Positions 45,220-53,105 of a stretch of DNA of 64,000 nt are shown here, in pieces. The DNA lies in assembly GCA_014762635.1 (NCBI GenBank), contig JABURR010000094.1, positions 62,001 through 126,000 on the forward strand, in the 5' to 3' direction. This DNA is from Paracoccaceae bacterium. GTDB lineage: Bacteria; Pseudomonadota; Alphaproteobacteria; Rhodobacterales; Rhodobacteraceae. Every line of letters begins with the position of its first letter. Position 1 is the stretch's first letter. Below the pieces are notes generated by a model. It did no database searches. It was not told the origin of the DNA and saw only the letters and a program-made list of their open reading frames with translations. A program made the translations under genes and the position numbers.

Positions 45220-46630
45220 AGATGTCCTCGTACCTGACAATGTCGTCCTCACCAAGGTAACCGCCGGTTTGCACCTCTATCAGACGAAGGGGGAACTTGC
45301 CGGGATTTGCAAGGCGGTGAACTTCTCCCAGCGGGATGTAGACGGACTGGTTTTCACCGACGAGCTTCTCCTCGGAACCAATCGTCACGGTCGCCGTGCC
45401 CTCGACCACGACCCAATGTTCGGCACGGTGCACGTGGCTTTGAAGCGAGAGCTTGCCGCCCGGCTTCACCACGATGGACTTGACCTGGTAGCGCGAGCCC
45501 AGGGCCAATGTTTCGTAATATCCCCAAGGCCGGTGATGGCGGGGGAATTCCTCGGCCTGCGGGGCGCGGGCCAGTTTCAGCGCGGTCACCGCCTCGCCAA
45601 CGTCCTGGGTGGCGTCCAGATCGGTGATCAGAACCGCATCCCGGGTGGCGACGGCCGCGATGTTGCGCAGCCCGATCCCGACCACCTGAACCGAGTCGTC
45701 ATCGGACCGCAGCAGCGTGTCCTTGCAATGCAGCGCGGTGGCAGCACCCGTCAGGCCGACGCCATCGCCATCGCGATCGCTTTCCTGCCAGACCGAGCGC
45801 CAGCTTCCCAGATCGTTCCACCCGGCGGAAACCGGCACGACAGAGCCGATCTCGTGCTCCATGATCGCGTAGTCGATCGAGATATCGGGAGCGTCCACGA
45901 AGCTGTTGGCCAGGCGGAAGAAATCGAGGTCGTGCTTGCCGTCGCGCACGGCGGTTTTGACCGCGGAGCGCAGCTTCGGCGCGTGGCGGGCAAAGGCAGC
46001 GCGAATGGTGCGGACCGAGAACAGGAAGATCCCCGCGTTCCAGACATAGCTGCCCGAGGCGACCATACGCTCGGCGGTTTCCTGATCCGGCTTCTCGGTG
46101 AACTGGACGTAGGTCTGCGCCTCTTCATCCGGGGCTTCCGGATCGGCGAGCTCGATATATCCAAAGCCGGTTTCCGGACCGGTCGGGCGGATGCCGAAGG
46201 TCACGATCTCGCCACCGCGGGCGCGTTCGGCCCCGGCGGCCAGGGCGCGGCCAAAGCTCATCGTGTCGCGGATCAGGTGATCGGAGGGCGCCACCAGGAT
46301 CAGGGCATCCGGATCGTCCTGGGCAATGATCTCGGCCGCGGCGCAGATCGCCGGGGCGGTGTTGCGGCTGACCGGTTCGATGACGATCTTGTGCCCGCGA
46401 GAACCAATCTCGTCCATCTGCTCACCCACGGTGAAGCGATAGTCGTTCGCCGTCATCAGGACCGGGGCAGCGCATCCAATATCCTCCATCCGCCGCACGG
46501 TCGTCTGCAGCAGGCTTTCCTCGCCGGTGAGGCGGGCGAACTGCTTGGGCATGCTCTTGCGGGAGACGGGCCAGAGGCGTTTGCCGCTGCCGCCACACAG
46601 GATAACGGGGCGAATGATACTATTGGACAT
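45206..46630 (-). CDS. manC: Mannose-1-phosphate guanylyltransferase / mannose-6-phosphate isomerase
   Basis: 474 residues from ATG 46630. The nucleotidyltransferase half opens with VILCGGSGKRLWPVSRKSMPKQF. The C-terminal type II isomerase cupin has HRPWGYYETL, QSHVHRAEHWVVVEGTA and GEVHRLANPG. It makes GDP-mannose for the polysaccharide. It overlaps manB by 14 bp and starts 17 bp after the flippase stop, so the three are tightly coupled. Confidence 0.96.
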   Translation of the reverse strand: MSNSIIRPVILCGGSGKRLWPVSRKSMPKQFARLTGEESLLQTTVRRMEDIGCAAPVLMTANDYRFTVGEQMDEIGSRGHKIVIEPVSRNTAPAICAAAEIIAQDDPDALILVAPSDHLIRDTMSFGRALAAGAERARGGEIVTFGIRPTGPETGFGYIELADPEAPDEEAQTYVQFTEKPDQETAERMVASGSYVWNAGIFLFSVRTIRAAFARHAPKLRSAVKTAVRDGKHDLDFFRLANSFVDAPDISIDYAIMEHEIGSVVPVSAGWNDLGSWRSVWQESDRDGDGVGLTGAATALHCKDTLLRSDDDSVQVVGIGLRNIAAVATRDAVLITDLDATQDVGEAVTALKLARAPQAEEFPRHHRPWGYYETLALGSRYQVKSIVVKPGGKLSLQSHVHRAEHWVVVEGTATVTIGSEEKLVGENQSVYIPLGEVHRLANPGKFPLRLIEVQTGGYLGEDDIVRYEDIYERA

Positions 46631-46647
46631 GGCGGGCTCCTTTGATG

Positions 46648-47973
46648 TCACGCGGACGGTGAAGAGATGATTGACGAACGGTCGTCACGAGAGAGGATCC
46701 GGATCAGGCACAGGATCAGAACCAGAGCCGCCAGCGCGAGCTGGCACCCCAACTTGAGCGTCAGAAGGCCCGCCAGCCCCTGCGGGCCTTCTGACGCAAG
46801 CTCCAGGATCACGAAGACCTGGAGGGGGGACGCGATGATCACGGCAAGGATGCCCGAGCGGTCGCCAAGACCGGCAAGGAACGTCGCCGCGAGATAGCTG
46901 AAAGTGAACGCGATCGAGGCCAGACCCGCCATCCACAGATGGGGCGCAGCCGGAAGATAGGAAGCGCCGACGACAAGCCGCAGAAGGGCTTCGGGCGCGA
47001 AGATGGTGGCGGCTCCGAACGGGATGGCAACTGCCAGAAAAAGCCATCCTGCCGGAGCCGCCTGCGCAAGCGGAGAGAAGCCGGTGCGCGAGGTGGAGGC
47101 CACCGCCGGCAGCAGGGCCGCGGCAAGGCCGAAACAGGCGAAGAACTGAATACGCTGAAACAAGGCGAAGGCAGCGACATATCCGGCTTCGGTATCCGAC
47201 AGCAGGAACTGCGCCAGCACCACATCGCCGTCCAGAAGAATGACCTGGGCAACCTGAAGGGCCGCGAAGGGCAGGGCCGCGATGCCGATGGCCCGGGCAA
47301 CCGGCAGCGCGTCCGAGGTCGCGCCCTCAGCGGCGGGCAGTTCATTGCGGATGACGAACCACCCGGCAAAGATCGACAGGGCGATCGCGGCAACCACGCC
47401 TTCAAGGCCAAGGCCCGCATGCCAGGCACCGATGCCCCCGGCAAGGCGAACGCCCATCTCGGCATTGGCCGACAGGATCACGGGGCGCACCGCAAGCTGG
47501 CCGATTACGACCCCGCGCAGAAGGCTCAGCGGTGCGGTGAAGGGAAGCGAGGCGAACAGGATCAGCAAGGCCCATTCGGAGCCAAGCCCAAGATGGCTGT
47601 GCAGGGCGGTGAACAGGAACAGCGCGGCCACGACGGGAAAAAGAGCCAGCAGCGCCACGAAGGCCCGGCTGTTGATCCGCGCGATCTGCGTCAGCAACCC
47701 GGCGTCAGTGCCATCGGCCCGCGCGACAAGGTGGCTGACGGACATCTGAAGCGCGCCGAGAATGCCCAGCAGCGCCAGTTTGATCGTCATCAGGGTTGCA
47801 AGGTCGGCAAAAAGCTCGGGTCCCATCCACCGGCTGAACAGCATGTTGAAAGCCAGATTTCCGGCATTCACCACGTTGGTGGAGAGGAAGATCAGCAGCA
47901 CGGGGCTCGCCAGTGCGGCGGCAAGCCCTGCGGGGCCGATCTTGCCCGGGGAATATGTGTCGACCGATGCCAT
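46648..47973 (-). CDS. Polysaccharide flippase-like membrane protein
   Basis: 441 residues with about twelve hydrophobic segments, resembling the Wzx/MurJ-like polysaccharide-transport group (LSTNVVNAGNLAFNMLFSRWMGPELFADLATLMTI). It probably flips a lipid-linked oligosaccharide across the inner membrane for the exopolysaccharide. One nucleotide separates its start from the upstream glycosyltransferase stop. A perfect 16-bp inverted repeat lies in its 3' coding region (46758-46797). Confidence 0.85.
   Translation of the reverse strand: MASVDTYSPGKIGPAGLAAALASPVLLIFLSTNVVNAGNLAFNMLFSRWMGPELFADLATLMTIKLALLGILGALQMSVSHLVARADGTDAGLLTQIARINSRAFVALLALFPVVAALFLFTALHSHLGLGSEWALLILFASLPFTAPLSLLRGVVIGQLAVRPVILSANAEMGVRLAGGIGAWHAGLGLEGVVAAIALSIFAGWFVIRNELPAAEGATSDALPVARAIGIAALPFAALQVAQVILLDGDVVLAQFLLSDTEAGYVAAFALFQRIQFFACFGLAAALLPAVASTSRTGFSPLAQAAPAGWLFLAVAIPFGAATIFAPEALLRLVVGASYLPAAPHLWMAGLASIAFTFSYLAATFLAGLGDRSGILAVIIASPLQVFVILELASEGPQGLAGLLTLKLGCQLALAALVLILCLIRILSRDDRSSIISSPSA
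46758..46797. repeat. 16-bp perfect inverted repeat inside the flippase gene
   Basis: GCGTCAGAAGGCCCGC (46758-46773) and GCGGGCCTTCTGACGC (46782-46797) with an 8-nt loop. It lies 110-150 bp before the flippase stop. It could affect mRNA stability or expression of the downstream manC-manB genes. Confidence 0.6.
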
Positions 47974-47974
47974 A

Positions 47975-48868
47975 TCAGGCGGTCAGGTAAACGGGTTCGA
48001 GGGAAGCGAAAGCGAGCTCTGCGTCCCCTGCCGTCTGGACGGGGGAGGGAAACCCGCCCAGACGGCTTTGCGCGATCAGGCGCAACATTTGCAGACCACT
48101 CTTTACCACAGCCCTCCCGGAAACCTTGGAGCCAGCAACTTCGCTCCACTCGGCAAGCGGCATCTCGTAGAAGGCACGGGTGCGATCGGACGACCCGTCG
48201 GAGATGCGCGTGAACAACTCGACATCAAAAAGCCAACCCGCGGTGAACGGTTGCGCCAGGGCGCGGCGCAGGTTGGCGGTATTTCTCAGCATCTTCGCGC
48301 CGCACTGGGTGTCGCCGATCGGCAGGCGCACGGCCACGCGGGCCAGCGTCGCGCAGATCCGCGAGATGCAGCGGCGGGCGACGGTCCGCTCGATCCGGTG
48401 GCCGAGCATGACCCGGCGGGAACCGAAGATCACTTCGAGATCCGAGAACCGGTTCGCGACGCGGGCGAAATCGACGATCGCATCAAGCGGGGTGGCCAGG
48501 TCGGCATCCCAGTAGCCCACGTGGCGGACGCGCTTGGTGGTCGCGAAGAGCAGGCCCTGGCGAACGGCCTCGGCCTTGCCCGAGTTCTTCTTCAGGCGCA
48601 GGACGTCGATCCGCTCGGGGCAGACCGCGTGAAGCGTGGAGAGAACCTCGAGGGTGGCATCCTTGCTGCCGTCGTCGACGAAGACCAGGGAGACCTCGGG
48701 GGTCTCGGCCAGGAAGCGCAGGAAGGCTGCGCTGTCGAGCCGCTCGGCTTCGTTGTAGCAGGGCACCACGATGGAAATCTGGGTGCTCCGAGACTGACGT
48801 TCCGCGGGGGACGGAACAAGGCCACGGGGAGGAGTGGCGGGTAGGTCGATCTTGGTCAGAACAGTCAT
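47975..48868 (-). CDS. GT2-family glycosyltransferase
   Basis: 297 residues from ATG 48868, preceded by AGAGGTGC. GT-A fold, dolichyl-phosphate-glucose-synthase-like: SIVVPCYNEAERL, FVDDGSKDAT, GYWDADLATP with the metal motif, and the acceptor block DTQCGAKML. It may make a polyprenyl-phosphate sugar or extend the repeat. Palindrome copy b lies about 140 bp upstream of its start, before the previous gene's stop, so this gene may head its own transcript. Confidence 0.88.
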   Translation of the reverse strand: MTVLTKIDLPATPPRGLVPSPAERQSRSTQISIVVPCYNEAERLDSAAFLRFLAETPEVSLVFVDDGSKDATLEVLSTLHAVCPERIDVLRLKKNSGKAEAVRQGLLFATTKRVRHVGYWDADLATPLDAIVDFARVANRFSDLEVIFGSRRVMLGHRIERTVARRCISRICATLARVAVRLPIGDTQCGAKMLRNTANLRRALAQPFTAGWLFDVELFTRISDGSSDRTRAFYEMPLAEWSEVAGSKVSGRAVVKSGLQMLRLIAQSRLGGFPSPVQTAGDAELAFASLEPVYLTA

Positions 48869-49010
48869 CGGAGCACCTCTTAAAACCTTTCCAACTTTAT
48901 GCTTCATCAGGGCCATTCGAGTCTCAGTGCCCGAGGAATAGGTTTGCGTGTCAGAAGGTTACTGGGCTGGTCGGTGGGGTAGGCGGCACTCGTCTTTGGG
49001 GTGGTGCCGC

Positions 49011-49026
49011 CTATCCTTTCGGATGG
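49011..49026. promoter_or_regulatory. 6-4-6 palindrome, copy b
   Basis: CTATCC-TTTC-GGATGG, 11 of 12 arm positions matching CTATCC-N4-GGATAG. It sits in the gap between the GT stop (49028) and the GT2 start (48868), so it would act on the minus-strand GT2-flippase-manC-manB unit. Confidence 0.55.
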
Positions 49027-49027
49027 G

Positions 49028-50254
49028 TCAGGCGGGGAGGTTTTCGCCGCTCTCGACCGGGGATTCGGTGATTCCCGCCTGCAGGCGCCGGAATTTTTCC
49101 ACGTGGAACTCGATGACCTGCGAGAACGGCATCCCGAGAGACGCGAGTCGGTTGCCTTCAGCGATCTCTGCGGCAAGCTCTCCGTCCCGCAGCAGGCGCG
49201 CGATCGCGGCGGCCATGCCGGGGGCATCGCCCGGGGCATAGTTTTCGCCGGTCAGCCCCTCGTCCTGGCAGAGATCCACGAAATCGCCGATCCGCGGGAA
49301 CACCGGGACGGTGCCATAGCTGGCGGCCTGGTGCAGAACGCCCGAGCTGCCGGTGGTCGAGTTGTAATCGAAGACGCAAAGCCGTGCGTTCCCGAAGAAC
49401 TCGGGGATGTCCTCCTCGGCGACATAGCCGTGGAAGATCACGCCGGGATCATCGCGGCGCGCCTCGGCAACCTCTTTCAGGTAGCCCGGGGTGCTGGGGT
49501 GATCGGTCCCGCCGATGACCAGCTCCAGATCCGGGTTGTCGCCCCCCTCGCGCAGCAGGTCGAAGGCCTCGAGCAGCGTTTCGAGCCGCTTGTAGGTGCC
49601 GAACTTGCCCATGGTCACGATCCGTGCGAGACGATCGGCAAGGGCCGGCATGTCCTGTCGGTCGGTGTCGAAGGTACCATGCGGCACCAGCGTGACGTCG
49701 GCCTTGGGGAAACGCTCCTGCAGCAGATCGGCGTAGCTGCTGAGCGTCACGGTGACATAGCTGGAGGCCATCATCGCGCGGGTCACGACCTCTCCGCCGG
49801 CCTTCACGATGCGCTGCCGGATCGGCTGGCCGCGCAGGATCGTCTTTTCGAGGTCGATCCCGGCCAGGATGTTATGGGCAATAAGCCCGCTCGGGTATCC
49901 CATGGCGCGGGTCAGGGCCGGGGCCAGGAGGCCCAGCGCCGCCGGAATTTCCCGGTCCCCGAAGCTCGCGGTCTGCAGGTTGAACAGGACGCCGTCCGGC
50001 CGCGTGGCCCGGATCGCCTTCAGGATCGCCGGGCCCGCGGTGACGGAGTTGTAGGACCAGACCCGGCGGACCCTGATCTTGGGGTCCAGAACGAATTCCG
50101 GGGCGGGCTCGTCCAGCAGGTCCGCGATGACCGTGACGCTTTCCACGTCGGGTCGGTCCGCGAGGCCACGCGCCAGGTGGTACCCGTATTCATTGAGGCT
50201 CTGCAGTCCCGGGGGGAAGGCGCTGACCAGGGCAATGTGCAGCCGGTTTTCCAT
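49028..50254 (-). CDS. GT1/GT4-family glycosyltransferase
   Basis: 408 residues from ATG 50254 (the long in-frame extension upstream runs through the intergenic region and was rejected). GT-B fold: SAFPPGLQSLNEYGYHLARGL, IVTMGKFGTYKRLETLLEAFD, VFHGYVAEEDIPEFF-type loop and the nucleotide-binding TTGSSGVLHQAASYGTVPVFP. It is cytoplasmic and acts on the lipid-linked repeat. Copy c of the palindrome lies about 210 bp upstream. Confidence 0.88.
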   Translation of the reverse strand: MENRLHIALVSAFPPGLQSLNEYGYHLARGLADRPDVESVTVIADLLDEPAPEFVLDPKIRVRRVWSYNSVTAGPAILKAIRATRPDGVLFNLQTASFGDREIPAALGLLAPALTRAMGYPSGLIAHNILAGIDLEKTILRGQPIRQRIVKAGGEVVTRAMMASSYVTVTLSSYADLLQERFPKADVTLVPHGTFDTDRQDMPALADRLARIVTMGKFGTYKRLETLLEAFDLLREGGDNPDLELVIGGTDHPSTPGYLKEVAEARRDDPGVIFHGYVAEEDIPEFFGNARLCVFDYNSTTGSSGVLHQAASYGTVPVFPRIGDFVDLCQDEGLTGENYAPGDAPGMAAAIARLLRDGELAAEIAEGNRLASLGMPFSQVIEFHVEKFRRLQAGITESPVESGENLPA

Positions 50255-50465
50255 GTTTCGTCTCCTGATATGTGGAGACGCGCCTTGCCCCGGGAAGGCC
50301 GGGTCCATGCTAGGGCAGAGAGCCGGTCGGAACCGCGGGACGACGCGTCCCGCCGTCGAAAATTCCTTGAGGCAATATGCAATTTGCGCCCCCGGGGGTC
50401 GCTTTGGCATTGGGCTAGCCGATGGCGGCTTTCGGACAGGTGCGGACCCGATCGGATACCGCCAC

Positions 50466-50481
50466 CTCACCTTTTGGATAG
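50466..50481. promoter_or_regulatory. 6-4-6 palindrome, copy c (weak)
   Basis: CTCACC-TTTT-GGATAG on the plus strand; on the minus strand CTATCC-AAAA-GGTGAG, 10 of 12 positions matching. It lies in the 239-bp gap between the glycoside hydrolase stop (50494) and the glycosyltransferase start (50254). No gene is seen in that gap. Confidence 0.45.
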
Positions 50482-50493
50482 GTTTCGGCCGCC

Positions 50494-52014
50494 CTAGTTG
50501 GTGGCGCCTTGGGACAACCACGCCTTGAACAGCGTTCGGACTGTTTCAGCAGCGGGCTTTTCCCGGTCCCCATCGGCAAGCAATCCGAAGCCGGACTGCA
50601 GCCCGCGGACCCAAGGGGAGGCGCCGACGACGCTGGCGTCGGGGTCGGCGAAGTCGTGCAGGGTCCAGACAAAGATGCCGTCGGCATCTTGCAGCGCCTC
50701 GATCCGGTCACCCAGGCGCGTCGCCTGCGCGGCCTCGGATCCCGGGAAGCTCGCCGCCACGGACCAGGAGCTTTCGCCGATCTCGGTGACGATCACGCGC
50801 TTGCCACCAGACAATTCACGCACCTCGTCAAGCCGGGCCGCTGCCCCTTCCAGCGGGGCGTAGTCGTGGTAGCTGACCACATCCAGCAGGTCGACCAGGG
50901 TTCCGCCGTGGGAGGCCGCTGACCAGCCGATGGTCAGCGGCAGGTCGGGCGCGTCCTGCCGGATGACCGCAATCATCGTGCGCAACCAGGCTTCAACCGT
51001 GGCCGTGCCATGGGCCGGGTAGTCGAGGTCAGGCTCGTTCTTCAGATCGACCAGAACCACCGAGGGCGAGGCCTGCAAGACCGGCAGCACGGTTTCGAGG
51101 TAGCGCACATCCTCGGCCCAGGTTCCCGGCGCATAGCCGGGGCGGAGGTCAAAGAGGGTCGGGATCGTGTGCAGGCCCAGATCTTCGGCCGAGCGCAGGA
51201 AGGTTTCAAGCTTGGCGATATTCCCGGCGCTGATCTCGGGATCGAGGAAATCCGCGCGGGGGAGGAAGAACCGGACGCTGTTCGCCCCCAGTTCGGCGAT
51301 CTTCTCAAGGTCGGCACGGACAAGGTCCGCATCGAACTCCGGCCAGAAGCCGCGCCAGGGGGTCTCGGCGGGATAGTAGTTTAGCCCGGCCATCTCAGGG
51401 ATGTCCGAACCTGTCAGATCGGTCTGGATCGGGGCCACATCGACCCGTTCATGGCTGAACACCCGCCAGCCCGTGGTTTCGTTCATCAGTGTCGTGACAG
51501 TCCGGTCCTCGCCCATCCCGAAATAGGTTAGGCGATCGCCCTCGGTCGCATAGCGCACCACCAGTGCATCCGACCGCACCTGAAGTACCGAGCCATCCAG
51601 GTGGAACATCTCGGGCCGCGCGGTCTGGCGCAGGATGACCATCTGCGTGCCATCCTCCACGGCCTGCCGGGCGGATATCCCGGCGCGCTGCAGCGCTACG
51701 CCCGAGAAATAGTCGGGCAGGATATCCGTGTGACCGGTGGTCATGGCGCTGGCATGAGCCTGCCACGCCATCGAGATCGCCCGACCGACCCGGTATTCGT
51801 CGTATTCCGTGAAGGGCCGAACCAGGGCGCGCGTGGCCGGTTCCCAGCCAACGCTGGAGAAATGCGGCGCAACCGGGGAAAGCGCATCGCTGAGGTATTG
51901 ATGCAGAACCCGGCGCTCGGTCGCGCTTTCCAATGCGCGCGCTGACACGAAGACCAGAGTCACGAGGATCACCGCGAACAGGGTTACGGTCAGGATCTTG
52001 GCGCGTTTCTTCAT
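50494..52014 (-). CDS. Membrane-anchored glycoside hydrolase, GH5/GH39-like
   Basis: 506 residues with an N-terminal anchor or signal (about 8-25), then roughly 200 residues of unassigned periplasmic domain, then a TIM barrel from about 205. Catalytic glutamates of clan GH-A are visible: the acid/base E327 in VDLKNEP and the nucleophile in VIVTEIGESSW (E411 likely). It resembles PslG, the hydrolase of the Pseudomonas Psl exopolysaccharide system. It probably trims or processes the polymer in the periplasm. It shares 4 bp (ATGA) with the upstream gene. Confidence 0.82.
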   Translation of the reverse strand: MKKRAKILTVTLFAVILVTLVFVSARALESATERRVLHQYLSDALSPVAPHFSSVGWEPATRALVRPFTEYDEYRVGRAISMAWQAHASAMTTGHTDILPDYFSGVALQRAGISARQAVEDGTQMVILRQTARPEMFHLDGSVLQVRSDALVVRYATEGDRLTYFGMGEDRTVTTLMNETTGWRVFSHERVDVAPIQTDLTGSDIPEMAGLNYYPAETPWRGFWPEFDADLVRADLEKIAELGANSVRFFLPRADFLDPEISAGNIAKLETFLRSAEDLGLHTIPTLFDLRPGYAPGTWAEDVRYLETVLPVLQASPSVVLVDLKNEPDLDYPAHGTATVEAWLRTMIAVIRQDAPDLPLTIGWSAASHGGTLVDLLDVVSYHDYAPLEGAAARLDEVRELSGGKRVIVTEIGESSWSVAASFPGSEAAQATRLGDRIEALQDADGIFVWTLHDFADPDASVVGASPWVRGLQSGFGLLADGDREKPAAETVRTLFKAWLSQGATN

Positions 52015-53096
52015 TCTGCGACCTCCACGGTGCGGTCTTCAAGGTCGGCGGCTGTCAGGGCCAGGGTGTTCGTGCCGAGGGGGCTCATCACCTCGAGCCG
52101 GATCGGGAAGTCCCGGGGGCTGATCGGGAACATCGCCGAGATCATCCCGTCCCGCAGCCAGCCGGTATATCCTGCTTCCACGCTCTGTGCGGAAATCACC
52201 GTCAGCTCCACCGGGGCGCCGTCGTTCAACACGTGTCCCATGTCGGTCAGGAACGGGCCGACGGTGATCTCCACCGCGTCGATGTCGGCAAGGGGCATCG
52301 CGGTTGCTTCAAGTTCTCCGCTCTGCCGGACAGGATCGACGCGCAGCGGGTCCGCGCCAGAAGACATGGCGCCCAGAGCAAGGTGAACCGATCCGGCCGG
52401 GGGCATGTCGCGGGTCAGGATCGTCGTCTCGGCCCGCGCGTCGAGAACCGTGGCCGAGGCCAGCCCGTGCATGCCGCCGGGGTGGCTCAGGATGGCTTGC
52501 AGGGCAATACCGTCCTCGACCGGGTTGCCGAACCTGTCCGCAAGCGGGGCCGAGGCGAATTGGTGGAACTGCTCGGTGCGCATCGCCTCGGCTGACGGGG
52601 CCACCACGGGCTGCACCGAGGCAATATCCGACACAACGCGATAGGTGGCGCGATTGGACTGGCGACGGCCCGCGCCGACCCCGGCGTGATAAATCCGCGC
52701 GACCGGGTCGGGCCGGAACAGATGATCGGCAATGCCGGACCGGGTGGTTTCCTCGACCCGCTTCGGCCCAAGGGTGAAATCGCTGCCCGTCCCGTCGGGG
52801 ACAAGGTTTCCAAGGGCATCCAGAACGACCGTCACCGCGTGGGCTTCGTCCTTTCCGGCAACCAGGCTCTTGGGGCCAAGGAAGAAGAGAACCGTTTCGA
52901 CCTCTCCGGGCGCAATCAGGGACGCCTCAGCCTTTTCCGGATCGACCGCTTCGACCAGCCCGGCCCAGGCATCGCGCCCGTCGCGGGCCTCGTCCGTCGG
53001 GAACAGGCCGAAGGCATCCGTGGTGAAGGCGCCCTCGGCCAAGGCCTCATGGGTCATGGAAAGAAGGGCAAAACCGAAGACAAGGATCGGGCGCAT
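52011..53096 (-). CDS. Exported protein of the exopolysaccharide operon, unknown function
   Basis: 361 residues with a signal peptide (cleavage near EALA-EG). The mature part is beta-rich with repeated domain-like segments (KAEASLIAPGEVETVLFFLG, VTVVLDALGNLVPDGTG, and a second half of similar length), suggesting Ig-like folds. It has no cysteine motif or enzyme signature. Overlap with the hydrolase gene and 9-bp spacing to the large membrane-protein gene place it firmly in the operon. It may scaffold synthase or hydrolase components. Confidence 0.75.
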   Translation of the reverse strand: MRPILVFGFALLSMTHEALAEGAFTTDAFGLFPTDEARDGRDAWAGLVEAVDPEKAEASLIAPGEVETVLFFLGPKSLVAGKDEAHAVTVVLDALGNLVPDGTGSDFTLGPKRVEETTRSGIADHLFRPDPVARIYHAGVGAGRRQSNRATYRVVSDIASVQPVVAPSAEAMRTEQFHQFASAPLADRFGNPVEDGIALQAILSHPGGMHGLASATVLDARAETTILTRDMPPAGSVHLALGAMSSGADPLRVDPVRQSGELEATAMPLADIDAVEITVGPFLTDMGHVLNDGAPVELTVISAQSVEAGYTGWLRDGMISAMFPISPRDFPIRLEVMSPLGTNTLALTAADLEDRTVEVAE

Positions 53097-53105
53097 GGGA
53101 CTACC

